From Anarhynchus alexandrinus (Eukaryota > Chordata > Aves > Charadriiformes > Charadriidae): a stretch of 64,000 nucleotides of DNA. Below, piece after piece: positions 22,684-35,300 of the stretch; within the stretch, counting starts at the first letter, position 1, and each line of letters begins with the position of its first letter. Made by a program: the position numbers and the translations under genes. Where the stretch lies: contig VUYV01000041.1 of NCBI GenBank assembly GCA_008711295.1, forward strand, positions 3,240,477 to 3,304,476. The letters are read 5' to 3'. The notes beneath the pieces were generated by a model that had not been told where the DNA came from, did no database searches, and saw only the letters and a list, made by a program, of their open reading frames with translations.

Positions 22684-24694
22684 CTAAAACCAAAGAGTGC
22701 AATAACACACTAAATTAAAATAGTCTCCATAAAGAGGGAAAGTGAGTGTTACCATTAAAAATCTGACAGCAACCACGCACGATCCCTTCAGGAAAAGTTT
22801 CCTTATGGACTCCCCTCTGCCAGAAGACCTTTGGACAGAAATATGCAGCCTATTTTACACACGCTGTATTTAGCCATCAGATGATGAAACTCCTCTGACA
22901 ATGACAAGGCCAGCATGGACAAAGTAATGCAGGAAAGCCTAATTAGCATAGTGAATTATAGATAACAATAGAAAGGAAATATACTTTACAAATAATGTTC
23001 TGCTTAGCAAGATATCATTTTCCTCTCATCAGAACTGAGATTTTTAAATGATTGATGAAGGTGCATCCAAAAATGCATGCACAAACCAAAATGCATCTGT
23101 GTTTGCATCACCATGTCAGGTAACTGCATGTGCACACTAGAACAAACGCATGCAACTACTTAACATGCATGAAAATGCCATTTCAATAAGTAAACGTAGA
23201 TAATTGTGGCTATATTATATGTAGCTATACTTGTACATTCAGCTCGAATATCCTAGCCAGCCATTTTCAGAAAAGGAAAGGAAAAAGAAAAAGAGAAAGC
23301 AGATTACAAATACTGAATACAAATACAAATAACGTCATTAAAAACAATGGTAATCAATAATATTAGTAAGAAAAATATTCCTAATTCAAATAATTTTTTT
23401 TACAAATTAGCAAGAATTGAAAGTTCCTGTATTTTGTGAGTGGAAACAAGGATACACGGTACGTGGCTTTCTGCAGAATTATATTTACTGTTTTTTCCAG
23501 CCATATCTTGTAAAATTCTATTTATCTGAGTTAATCAGTTCAGAAATCAGCCAACATCACAGACTACTAGTAAGTTAAAAAAGACAGTGCAGAAGCCTTA
23601 TTTAAGCTCCAAGAGATGATCAGAGAGCGGCATTTATACCTCAAAGCTGTTGTTCCTCTATGACAACTTGCTCTTTTACCAGAGCTAAAGAAAATTCAAG
23701 TCTTTACTTTGAATATCTACACATACTTTTGACTGAAATTTTGATTCCTTCTGCATTTGTGATAGATGGTTTATATCAGTCAGGAGTTCTCCTACCAACT
23801 TACCCACTCTCTCAGACGGCAGGCTAAAATGCTATGTTCACTGCTGGAAAAGTGATTTTATTGTAAATGAAGGTAATCAATGCTGGGTGAAATCCTGTCC
23901 AGCTAAGACAGACAGACAGCCCTTATGTTTTCACTGCCATGTTCCCTGCTGCTGGCGAGACAAAGGAATTTGCCAAGTTGATGCTCAGTAGCCGCTGCAG
24001 GATGTGCTGCAACAACTGCACTGGCTCCTGGGAGCCGCTCTCTGCTTGAGATGCGGCTCTGATGCGTTTGGTCACATGCAGTAGCTCCCAGTGATTGCTG
24101 AACTCCTTGGCCTCACTATGCATACATATTAATCACTTCTGATTGTGTTTTGTTTTGCTATCTCTAAATGAAGATGATGAGACTTTTATCATTGATTTCA
24201 GCAGAACTAAGACTTCGAGCCCATCTCTCAAATTAAGAGATTTCTCCACATTAGAAACTCCATAATTGAATAGCAAACCCTGGCCTACCAGTACCTGTAT
24301 TGCTAATTCAGAGGAACTCCATCTCCGAAGAGCCTACAAGTTTTGTTTGCTACCTCCGAGCTTGATTCTGCATGATGCCTCCAGGAAAAAGAGAAACAAA
24401 GACTCTCTGGACAAAATGACATAAAATAAGCGTGGGATTAAGGATGTAGCAACAGTGGGCAGCACTTGTAGCAACAGTGGGCAGCACCGTGACAGTGGAG
24501 GCTCTTCTGAACTTTGGAGAAGTGCAGCCCAAACTTATACAACATAACCAGATATTAGATGTAAAGTTGGTAACTGCTGTTTGGACATTTAAGGTCTAAC
24601 TCTGACCCAAACTGATGCTTCACTTACAAAGTGGCAGAAATCCTTAAAGCAGTAGTTTACTTGAATTTATTATTTTATTTAAAATTGAGCTTAC
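22684..24694. other. PLXNC1 intron 3, nothing major recognised
   Basis: AT-rich. Contains a cluster of GCAT-centred motifs at 23058-23172 (seven occurrences) and a 22-bp-period tandem duplication at 24446-24487 (GTAGCAACAGTGGGCAGCAC repeated). No gene or mobile element recognised. Confidence 0.5.
24446..24487. repeat. Short tandem duplication, 22-bp period
   Basis: GTAGCAACAGTGGGCAGCAC at 24446-24465 recurs at 24468-24487, separated by TT. Identical over 20 bases. Confidence 0.9.
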
Positions 24695-24829
24695 CTTATT
24701 GGCAGAGGACAGATATATGTAGTTATTATCTACTGGATCAAGTCGAAGTTTGGGGAAAATTGAGGTTTCTTCCTTAATTTCGTATAAAACCTCTGGGCAA
24801 TTAGATTCCATATCCTCATTAAGAATAGC
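24695..24829 (-). CDS. PLXNC1: PLXNC1 exon 3: last sema blade
   Basis: 135 nt, 45 codons (359-403), phase 0 at both ends, acceptor TTTTAG and donor GTAAGC. The protein contains SNCPEVLYEIKEET followed by DPVDNNYIYLSSANK, matching the end of the plexin C1 sema domain. The pattern of a conserved Cys-Pro and an 'xIYLTx' strand just before the PSI domain is characteristic of plexins. Confidence 0.95.
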
Positions 24830-26210
24830 CTAAAACACACAAAATTAAATTATTCACAAGTCCTTTTATTGATCAGTCAGCATTTTAAACAAAAGCTTAA
24901 TTTCAGCTACATCACAGCTTCTGAGACGATTTACTGGTTCAATTCACCTACTGCACTGGCTCTCACACCGCAGAAAAATGGAGAAAAAGACCACCAGAAC
25001 AGAATTTCAACAAAATCCATGCCAGACACATTTTGCACTGAATCTGGCACCGGTTTAGTGTATGAAACATTCCTCCCACCAAGTATGTTCCTGATTGACG
25101 CAGAAACTGAATGTGGAAGAGACGCATATATCCCAAAGTCATAATGTGTTAAGTACTCCTATGAATGGAGAAGAACGTATTAGCATTCAGAAAACAAATT
25201 AACATCCAGACACCCGTAATGTAAAAAAGAACCTACGCAACTGACTGACAACTGTCTTCAGGACAGAAGTTTCTTTGTGGCTTCTGTGAGTATGCATCTG
25301 AGGTGATATTTCTTTTTCTTACCTTGCCCAACTACAGTTTCCCATCACGCTTCGCACAGAACTCAAGAAAACCAGAGACCACAGAAACTTTATTTCACAA
25401 GTTAATAAGCACACCAACACTGACATAAGGTTTTCCATAAACAAGACTAAACAAGGGAGATATGTTCATGGTCTCCACTGTGCTAAGGAGACAGGGAAGA
25501 CTTCAATTTCAGTTTTCATTATCAAAAGCATAGTGAAATCAAACGGGCAAAAGCTTTTCAAGCTCTCTACTATATTCCTCTCCAACTGCCTACTTAATAA
25601 AAACAAAAACTGAGAGTCATCCTTTGCAGTGTAGACAGGGAATGCACATTCTTGCAAAATCCAGAAAAAACATAAAGCATAAAAGACATTTGACTGGACG
25701 GTTGAAAAGTTTGATAATGAGATAAGATGACTTTCACTTCCAGGTGATGGATTTAAGCTAGCATAGGTCAATTATTCAGAAGCTAAGGCAAAACAATCTT
25801 GACTTTTCTCTCTAACAGACAGCTATTCACATCACACAGATAGGCTAACAAACAAATAAATATGCTTCCAAAATCTAACAATATTTAATATTTCTACTGG
25901 AAAATCAAAGCAAGGAAGGAAACAAAAGACAGAGTAACTGAGAACTCCACACTCCATAAATTGATACTGTAAGCATTAGCAGTTTAATGAAACGTTTCCA
26001 TGAATTTTAAGCAGGGTACATAATTGCTTTTGAAAGTTATCTTGCTCTCCAAGTAACAATAGAGCAGTTACTTCACAAACAAACAAAAAAGAAATAGAGA
26101 TTCAGGGGATTATATCTGTTTATAAGACAGTGCCTAAACCAGAAAACATTTACCTACTTGAACACAGCAGCAACTGATGGAGAAGGGAAGAACTGCCACA
26201 CTCAGCTTAC
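24830..26210. other. PLXNC1 intron 2, nothing recognised
   Basis: AT-rich intron between exons 3 and 2. No repeat or conserved-looking open frame recognised. Confidence 0.5.
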
Positions 26211-26333
26211 CTTCAGTAACTGTCCATCATCTGTTCCCAAAAAGAGAACTATCTGATTCAAAACAACTGTGCCATAAACAGCCACTAATCCAGAGTGAAT
26301 CAAGGTAGGTAATTTCTTGATTGATCGTGCCTC
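26211..26333 (-). CDS. PLXNC1: PLXNC1 exon 2: sema domain
   Basis: 123 nt, 41 codons (318-358), phase 0 at both ends. The acceptor TTTTCAG and donor GTAAG are clear. It encodes TLIHSGLVAVYGTVVLNQ and VLFLGTDDGQLLK, a typical sema C-terminal blade that closely matches the human receptor at the same place. The first residues after the junction are about five shorter than in human, which is normal loop variation. This is the first exon after a roughly 10.9 kb intron. Confidence 0.95.
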
Positions 26334-28136
26334 CTGAAAATCAGATATAAGAGAAAGCTATTACTAAATCACTCACCTATACAGAAAAGGAAGAGGGAAA
26401 GGGGGAAAAGGGGAAAAGGGGAAAGAAAGAGGAATCCCTGGAAAGATTCTCGGAGAACTCAACTTTAGACAACACTTTGGGTAACATTTTAATTCTCACA
26501 CAGCTTTTTTATACACAGCAACTGGTCATACCCGTGATAGAGATTACGTCTACTGCAGCTAAACCACTGACTTCAGTGGGACACAGACTTGCCCTAACAG
26601 CAGCAAGTTACTTTGCAACGGAACTTCTCTTTTTTGGGACACAATGTCCTGGGCTTATTTTGAATTGCCAGTTCTTCTCAATGAAGCCATGCTTTGCCAT
26701 CATCTGACTGCACCTACCATGAAGGCTTCAGATACACTCAGCAACCACTTTTAAAGGCATGCAAATATTCTAGAGAAAGGAGGCACTTCAAACACACAGA
26801 AATTTGTGTGTGTGTCAGAGAATGCAGAGCTTCATCCTCCCCTTTCTAGTTTCCTGCTTTACACTAAAGGAAGTTGAGACTTGCGTATTACATAAATAGA
26901 AAAATGAGATAAAGCAGTATAAAGTTCATGTCAGGAAGAACATAAATGTACCTGTGTGAACTTTAAAATCAACATGTTACCTACAATTCTCCATCCAAGC
27001 TGGAGGAAGTTAAGTGACAAACATGTAAGCAGTTCATGAAAGAAAACGATCATGCAGGAAACCCCTGTATCTTGTGCAAGGGAAAACCAAACCAAATAAC
27101 CCCGACTATAGATGATTGAGCGCTGAAAAGAAGCCCTGATGTGTGAGAATAAGGTCATTCACCAGGGGAGAGATGGTCTCTGCCCCAACCTCCCTACAAG
27201 CCCAGATGTCTCCCTAGCAAGCAGTATCTCAGTTTTGCAGTCCTGCAATTGCTTTAAGTCAATCTCCGTGGCAGATACTGCCAAAGGTGTGATGCCACCT
27301 GCTCTCCAAACAGGTCCAACCCCAGCCAAGCTTGACCTTCCCTTCTCCTCTATTAGTATAATGGTCTCCAGTGAACTTAGTTAAGGAAATGACGTGTCTA
27401 GAAATTGGTCTGTAAATCCATCTACCGACCTACCGAAATGTTCATGAGTCATTCTCCTCATTGCATGAATATGTGGCTGCATGGACACCGGTGCTGGCCC
27501 AAAGAAGCGGCAGGCATGGAGAGGTGGGGGAAGAGCTCAGGTAGGACCAGGTCCTTGGGAACAAGCCCAGTAGGTCAGCTTACAAAGCCTGGAATCTCAG
27601 CCTCAAGGACAGATTCCTAAACCTACAGGAACCCTCTGAGTGCAAGAACCTATTTCGCTTTGATGCATAAGACAAAGTGTGAGAATGGATCATTAAAACT
27701 GACATTTTGCAGAAAGGTGAAGGCATTTCTCAAAGTTATGAAGCGAATCCATAACACGGTAACAGCTGAATTCAACTTTCTTGCATGCTAGGATGCTGGC
27801 TTAACCCCAAACAGTCTTTCCACATAGAAATAATTTTTTTCTAAACTGTAATCCTAAGTCAATTAAAATCTTTTTCAGTCATCTGAATTATTTTAATTAG
27901 CTTGCAAGAACAGCCACTTGGAGTAAAAGAAGACTTGATTAACTTTCATATTTAAAGATTATTTTTTTCTTGCAGCAGGAAGAAGACACAGTAACTGTCA
28001 TGTACTGGCACAGAACTTCAGTAAAACCCACTTAGGCATGAGACTCCAGTACCATGGAGGTCTGTTTTAGATGGGGGAGGGGAAGTGACTGCAAGCATTT
28101 TAAGGTGGAAAAAGTTAACTCACTTTTTCATTAGAT
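26334..28136. other. PLXNC1 intron 1, distal part
   Basis: Contains a short purine block (AAAAGGGG units) at about 26387-26430. Otherwise no recognised element; open frames at 26477-26707 and 27139-27620 have no coding features. Confidence 0.5.
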
Positions 28137-28137
28137 C

Positions 28138-28330
28138 TGAGGGTAACAAAACTCCAGCACTGGTGCACACAATGAGCCTTCAGTCAGGCTAAGGAGCAAG
28201 GAGGTGAAGCTTCCAGGCTTTGATTTCCACCAGAATTAGAATTTTTTGTTTCTGCAGTGCACCGTATAGTAGCATAAGGAAAACAAACCACCTCGCAGCC
28301 TCTGTACAATAAGATCACAGAAGAGGGGAG
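28138..28330 (+). repeat. Unclassified dispersed repeat, copy A
   Basis: Aligns by eye with 29454-29625 in the same orientation. Shared blocks include GTAACAAA, TGGTGCA, TGAGCCTT, GGCTAAGGA, TTTCCA, TTTCTGCA and ACAAACCA in the same order and spacing. Similarity seems to fade after about 28370. The family is not known to me. It may be the 5' portion of an old CR1-like LINE, because copy B sits just upstream of one. Confidence 0.6.
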
Positions 28331-29453
28331 GACTGACCCAGTCTCTGAAAAGCTTTGCTGCCAGATTTTATTTTGACCCACATACTAATAAAATAACTAG
28401 TGTCATATCAGTGCATCCTCCTCCTCTGACTGAAGAACCTATACTGACAAGTGTGGAAGCCTCCTCCCCTCACTCTGCTTGCTAGAGGGAGGGTCAATGC
28501 GACATTGAGCTAATACAGATAAGAAGAGGGGGAATTTAGACAGTGGGCAGTCACAACAAAAATCGCCTCCTCTCTTTTGCAACGTATTTCTCCAGCTTGC
28601 CCGCTCCCTCCAGGGTGCAGCTGCTGCTTTCACCCTTCTGTCATCCCTTTTCCATGTGCATTTATTTTTTTAACAAGCCCTTTTACCTCTTCCACTGTGA
28701 CTAATGGGGTTACAGCACTCTAGGGCCTTCCCAAGCTTTTTCTTTCACAGCTAAATCCATCCCTAAAATGCATTTACAGTCTAAACTTCTCTTATACTTG
28801 AAGAGTCACTCATCACCATGATCATCTATCTGTCTATCCTGTAACATTTTCAGGGTCATGCAAAAACAAGAAAAGCAAAAGAAAATACAATACTGCTCTA
28901 GAAGACCGTTCCTTTTTTTCTTCAGTTCCACCCTCTCTTCTATTCTATAGTACCCCAAAATCTTCATGTGCACAGGTAAGCCTAGAGATCTCCTGAATTA
29001 ACTTACTTTTTGCTTTTAAGTTCATCCCCCTATGCTGTTTGGTTACTGGCATTAAAGGCATTTATACTCATTTTCTATTTTGCATCTAATTTTCAGATTT
29101 ATCTTCATATGATTCCAGCTGCAGCAACCATATTCACGCTTCTACTTTCTGTGTTGATTTTCCCCTGATTATTTTACATTGCGTGCCTCAGAGGGAAGGG
29201 CAGCGTTTTTAGCTCACGCAGCACTCAACATATTGCAGCTGGCCAAAAAATATAAATAAGGGGTTTGAGCATCAGAGTGAATGAACAGATGCAGCTATAT
29301 AAAAGGACACAAGACTTGTAAGCAGTGTATAGCAATAGTCAATACTGGAACAACACATAGATGTTTTTCCTAGAGGGAAAAGACTTCTGGAACCTCATTC
29401 TTCTTTCTTAACTTTATCACCCTTCAACTTCCTACATCAATTTTTATTATATC

Positions 29454-29625
29454 AGAGTGTAACAAACTTAAACATTGGTGCATGCAGTGAGCCTTTATTA
29501 GGGCTAAGGAATGAGGAGATGAACTGTTCCAAAATTTTATTTCCATGAGGTTTCTTAATTTCTGCACTGCATAGCAATGCTAGGTGGACAAACCATCCCA
29601 GGCAAGCAGACTGTAAAAAATCAAG
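29454..29625 (+). repeat. Unclassified dispersed repeat, copy B
   Basis: Partner of copy A at 28138. It starts near GAGTGTAACAAACTTAAACA and contains TGAGCCTTTATTAGGGCTAA and TTTCTGCACTGCATAGC. It lies about 300 bases upstream of recognisable CR1 sequence and might belong to the same insertion as its 5' untranslated/ORF1 start. Confidence 0.6.
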
Positions 29626-29879
29626 GAGGATGACCAGAAAACGAGCAGTTCTTCAGAGACCTTGCAGAGGTGAGGCAGGAGGGACAGTCAGAGGCTACGC
29701 TTGAGCAAGAGGTTGATAGAGACTCTTGAGATGAGGGAGGCTAGAAATTTGTGACTTCTTGCAGCAGCAGAAAAACTCCTTCTCTGCCCTCAGATCTGAG
29801 TTTACAGAATTGATAAAGTGTCCTAGTAACCAATGAGGGAGAACAAGCTCCATTAAGGAAGGCTTTGAAACCAAGTGAG

Positions 29880-32350
29880 CTTGAACAGAGTATTAGCAGA
29901 AAGCAAGAGGAAGTGGTGGGTGACCACGGTTGGTGATTCCCTGCTGTGAAAGATGAAGGCTCACAACTGCTAAACCGTCATGCTGTTACAACACATTTCT
30001 ATTTTTTTAGGGCCCCTGATCCATTACATTGCAGAGAGACTGCCACTTATTTTCCATTCCTTGGACCGCTACCCATTGTTGCACATCCACGTGGACACCA
30101 AAGATGTTGCCTAGTGCAGATCAGGACTATACAGCTCTGGGGCCAAAGTGAAGGAGATGGGACCCTAGGCTTTGTTAATCCTATGGGGTCAGTGAATGGT
30201 GATGCTCTTCTGCATTTGCTACTCACAAAGAAGGAAGAACTGACTGGAGATGTGATAATCAATGGCAGCCTTCACTGTAGTAACTATGAAATAACTGAGT
30301 TCAGGATCCTGAGGGCGGTGAGGAAAGAACAGCAGAGTACACAGCCAGAGACCAGGCTTCAGCTTGTTCAGGAAACTGGTTAGTGGAATCCCCCGAGAAG
30401 TAGTTTTGAAGGGAAATGGAGCTCAGGAAAGCTAGTGGGTCTTTCAGGACAACCTCCTCCAAGCATAAAACTCAGGAAAACAGGCAGATGTATCAGGAGA
30501 TGGTCCCTAGCTAAGCAGGGAAGTCATGATTGAACGACAATGCAGAAAAACAGTATAGAGGTGGAAGCAAGAACAAGCAACTAAGGAGGAACTGCCTGGA
30601 CATGTAGGGGATGGTGTTAGGAAAGCCCAAGCTCACCTGGTGTTGAAACTGGCAAGGGATGTTACGGGCAACAAGAGCTTCTATCACCACATGAGCAATA
30701 AAAGAACAATGAAAATGTGGGCCAGCTGCTGAATAGGTCAGGTGATTTACAGACAGTGGATGCACATAAGGCTCTGACTTCACTGGCAAAGTCTTGTGGT
30801 CCTTTGTACTTACAGAGTTCAAGGAGGAAAGAAACTACCAGTACTGGAAGACGATTAAGCCAGGGATCTCCTAAGAAATTTCAGCTTACGGAAGTGCCAG
30901 GGGAACCAGATGGGATCTGTAGGAAGATGCTGAGAGACTGTATAATGACACTGCGAGGCCATTCTCTCATGTTTCAAAAGTTGTGCAGATCAGGGGAAGT
31001 CTCCAACAACTGAATAAAGGCAAATTATTCACTCATCTTCAAAAAAAGACACGAAGGATGACCTGAAGAACTATATATTGGTCAGTCTCACTTTTTTCCT
31101 GGGAAAATCATGGAGCAAACCCTCTTGGAAGCCATTTCTAGGCACAAGAAGAAGAAAGTGACTGCGAAAAGCCAGCATGGATTCACCAAGGATAAATCAT
31201 GCCTGACCAACCTGATTGCCTTCTGTGATGAAATGACACGATTGTGGAGGAGGGGAGAACAGTGGATGTCACTGACTTTAGCAAAGCTCTTGACACCATT
31301 TCCCACAGCATCCTTGTATCCAAGTTGAGATGTTAGACAGGGGGACTACTGGATGGGTGGAAAAACTGGATGGATCATTAGGCTCAAAGGGTACTGCTTA
31401 ATGGTTTTTACTCTACCTAGACACTGGTTACAGGTGGAGTGCCTCAGGGAACCTATGCTGGGACATGTCCTGCTCAATATCTTTATCAGTGACCTGGACG
31501 AAGACACTGAAAGCTTCTGGGTTAAGCTTGCAGATGACATCGAAATGAGTTGTCACGCTTGAGTGCAGGGCTGCCATTCAGAGGGACCTAGATAGGCTGT
31601 AGGAATGGGCCAATAGGAACTCCAAGAAATTAATCAAGGACAAATGCAAAGTCCTTCACCTGGAACGGACTAACTCCCTGTGACAATACAGACTGGGGAG
31701 CAGCTCTCCAGCAGACTGTCCCAGCAGACTGGGGACACAAGGGTCCTGGAGGGCAGTAGGCTAAACGGTATATCCAAGCAGCAGGGAAGGTTAACAGCAT
31801 CCTGGGCTGTATCAACAGGAGCATCGCCAGACAGAGCAATGAAGGTGATTATTCTCTTTACCTGGCATATGTTCAATTGTGTCTAGGACACTGCGCCCAG
31901 TTCTGGGACCCTCAGTACACCACTGACACATGGGAGTGAGTTCAGCGGTGGGCCACTGTGATGGTCGGAGCCTGGAGCATGCGCCCTGTGAGGAGAGGCT
32001 GAGAGAACCGGGCTGGTTCAACCTACAGAAGAGACAATTTCAGAGGGACCAGAGAAACAGAGCCAGGCTCTTGACTGAATTGTATGCAGGACAACAAGAA
32101 ACAATGACACAAAATGAAACAGGGGAGGTTTCTAGAGGACAGGAAATTAAAAAACATCACTATGAGGACAATTAAGCAGAACAGGTTGTCTAGAGAAGCT
32201 GTGCAGTCTCCATCCTTGAAGGTTTCAAGATCTGACAGGACAAAGCCCACAGCAATCTTGTTTGATCTCAGAACTAATCCTGCTGCGAGCAGGGGGCTGG
32301 ACTGGAGACCTCTTCTGAGGTTCCTTCCAACCTGAATGATTCTGTGATCC
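29880..32350 (+). mobile_element. CR1 LINE, about 2.4 kb, ORF1 end through ORF2 to 3' end, decayed
   Basis: A long CR1 copy antisense to PLXNC1 in intron 1. Visible remnants are: VGDSLL at 29929-29946, the ORF1 esterase-like motif, immediately followed by a TGA; an endonuclease C-terminal piece GDVIINGSLHCSNYEI at about 30249-30296; reverse-transcriptase pieces [10 protein letters not shown] near 31270 and GGVPQGT near 31435; and the catalytic box as KLADDIE near 31525. The CR1 3' region runs to TTCCTTCCAACCTGAATGAT and TCTGTGATCC at 32350. Stops and frameshifts break all frames, so it is inactive. The 5' limit is uncertain. Confidence 0.85.
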
Positions 32351-35300
32351 CAAGGAAGCAAATCCTCTGTTCAAGTGGCCCCAGGCTCTCAAAAGTTTCC
32401 ATTGAGATCTAAAGCCAGATCACTAAAAGCAACTCTTCTTCTTACTGATAATGTCAGAGTTTACAAGTCCCACATGGCTTACTTCCTACACCAAACAGGG
32501 ATGAACTGAAAATTCGTTGTAACCGGAGAGAAATCTTCACTCTAGAAACATCAACTCTAGAAACCTGTCAAACATCAGATGAAATACTAGCAGTCTGGTA
32601 ATACACAGAAGATGACTTTTACTACCACAAAATTAATTACAGGATCAATTTTGAAACCAAATGATATTTAGAAGCCTGTAATTCTTTCCTTAAATAAAAA
32701 GCCATGAATCATTTTCGAATTAGTTACCACACAAACTCAAATGTCATTCCTGCAAATTTATGGCCATGATTAAACTGATATGACTCTGTTGACTTCAAAA
32801 TCTAATTTCAGTAGAGCTTATACCAGTTAGGATTTGTCCTATGATTCCAAACTATGCTTGATAAATTAAGGGGCATATACCAACCCACATATTTATCATG
32901 CACTGAAAAATGCAAAAATACAACCAAGATAGCTTAGCATTCAGTAGCTATCACAGCTACTTAGCCTTTGCACATCATAAAATAAACACCTTAATATAAA
33001 CTACAGCAACTTCTCTCTGTCTTACAGGTATATGCCTAACACATTTTTGGATTTTCTCCACGAAAAACTGTAGAATCCTTTTCTCCTCATGCAACTTTTT
33101 TTAACAGCAAACCTCATTTCCAGATTTGTCATTGTGGTTAGGGAACATCCTACAACTCTCTCCTGTTGATTTCTCTAATGTAATCACTTCTCCAACTTAT
33201 CTGCTTGGCTGTGATCCACAAGATCCTGGATCTCTGGGAGAGATCTGAGATTCCAGTAACTCCTGTTCAGCCGTGGAACAACAGAAGGAAAGGCCTTCTT
33301 AAAGCTCACTAGCTACTGGAGCAAGTTTGTGACAAATTCCAACATTCCTCCTATGTACTGGCTACAGAGCTTTGATTTCATAATTGTGATCCACCAAAAA
33401 TTTTTGTTAGTGCTCAGTCAGGTTTTTGAAAAGAAAAGGAGAATGAGATTTGGCAAATTCACAGTTATTAAGTAAGGAAATTATAAAGAAGATGTGCTTA
33501 CATACATGCAGGTTATGCTAGCAAGTCCATTAACACATACACCTCAACAGTGTATATAAGTAGATATAATCAAAACTAAGAGACGTGTGGATCAGAGAAA
33601 AACAAGCTGAATATAAAACTGCAAAATGTTTTCTGAGTAGTTTCACCTAAGACACCACTTGCCTCTTGCTAGTCAGAGATCATGTCTCTGGGAATTCAGT
33701 ATTCTGTATGTCCAGAATAAACACATCCAACTAGGACAAAATGCTTTGAGCACACTACTGCACAAAACAAAAACAGACTTAGCTAGTTTTCATAAGAAGG
33801 AATTCCACTGAATTTGTAGCAGTCACATACTTTTTGATAAAGTTGGTAACCAAGGATCTTAAAAATTACTAACTTTCAATAACAGACTCAAATCCATCAT
33901 TAAAACGTAATGCAAGTGTCAGCTTTGGCCTAAGTAGCAATGTGAGGCTAAAGAGATTACACACCTACAATGAGTTCCTGCAGGGTGCGGAGCAATTTGG
34001 TTCCAATCCAGTGAAGTACTCAAGTTCACGCTGAACTTTAAATGCATGGGCAGTTCCCTTCTGATGATGGAAATACTTATATGTCTAATGTTAAATATGC
34101 CCTTAAGTGCTTTTCTGGGTTAGGGCCAGAAAGCTCAGTACCTTACAGGAATGAGTTCAGAGCAGAACATGCAGCGGTAGTATAGCAGGGAATTCAGGAC
34201 CACAAATACCTCAGGCGAAGTCCCTCTTGCAGCGTACTATGGAGAAGCACAGTGCCAACACAGTGCAAATACAAGCAGCTGTGTGAATGCAGACAGGTAA
34301 GAGGATGTCTTGCCTAAAGGTAACCAGAATAATTACAGAAATCTGAAGAATGACAAGATCAGAGGGAAAACAAACTGACACTACTCCCTAATGTATACTC
34401 TAACTATAAATTGTATTCCTGCAGTGAAAAAAAATTGTATTTTCAATTCCTACGTAAACTGACAGTCCATGTCCGTGATCCGTGTACCTCATCACATCAC
34501 GCCTGAGCTCCAGAATTCAAGTGTACCCAGCAAACAAGACTAAGACGCGCAGCACCCTCCAACACATGGCATCTGCAATGCAAAAGTCAGGATGACATTC
34601 AGCATGGTCTACCCGCCACAAACACCATACAGGTCTTGCACTCCAGGCAATCATGATGATGCAACACATTCATTTCCTCAGTATCAACACTGTATTTAAA
34701 AAGACTGGGCTTTAAGGCACATGTTAAGTACTGTTGCTTGCTGCCGCTCCTACACATTGTACTGCAATGTACTTGTGACAGCTCCGTGCTACGAGGCGCT
34801 CCTTTCTGGCCAGAGACACTGCCAGCTACTGTACCCACTTCTCCTACAAAATACCCACCAACGGACATGCTGCGCACCATCTTCCTGCCAGTTCTGAAGC
34901 CCGCCTGCTTCTGAGTCCAAGAAGAGCACGTTCCACGTTTGCAGGGACTCCCATGATTTGGTGAGAGACAGTAGAAGGATCTGGACTAAAACAACCCAGA
35001 AGCAGCAGCATATGGGCCTGTCATCTCCAAACTTACTCTGCAATAGCCTAGCCTAACCTTCTGTAGTATAAAAAACATATTAAAACTAAACTACATGCAT
35101 TTATTTCTGTGTTTACACATCATAAGCACATATAATTAGCTTAAAAAGGGAACATAATTAGCCATGTAATGTTACAGGTCATATTACTACATAACACCCA
35201 GACGCCCTGCTATCTCACAAAATATTAAAATACCACTTTCCTGACAGTGGTAAACTGTATTTACTGTTGTGCCAAAATATCATGATTAATAACATCACCA

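Noticed and set aside
29946..30383. 145-codon plus frame taken at first as a possible gene
   Set aside because: It is the decayed endonuclease part of the CR1 element at 29.9-32.35 kb.
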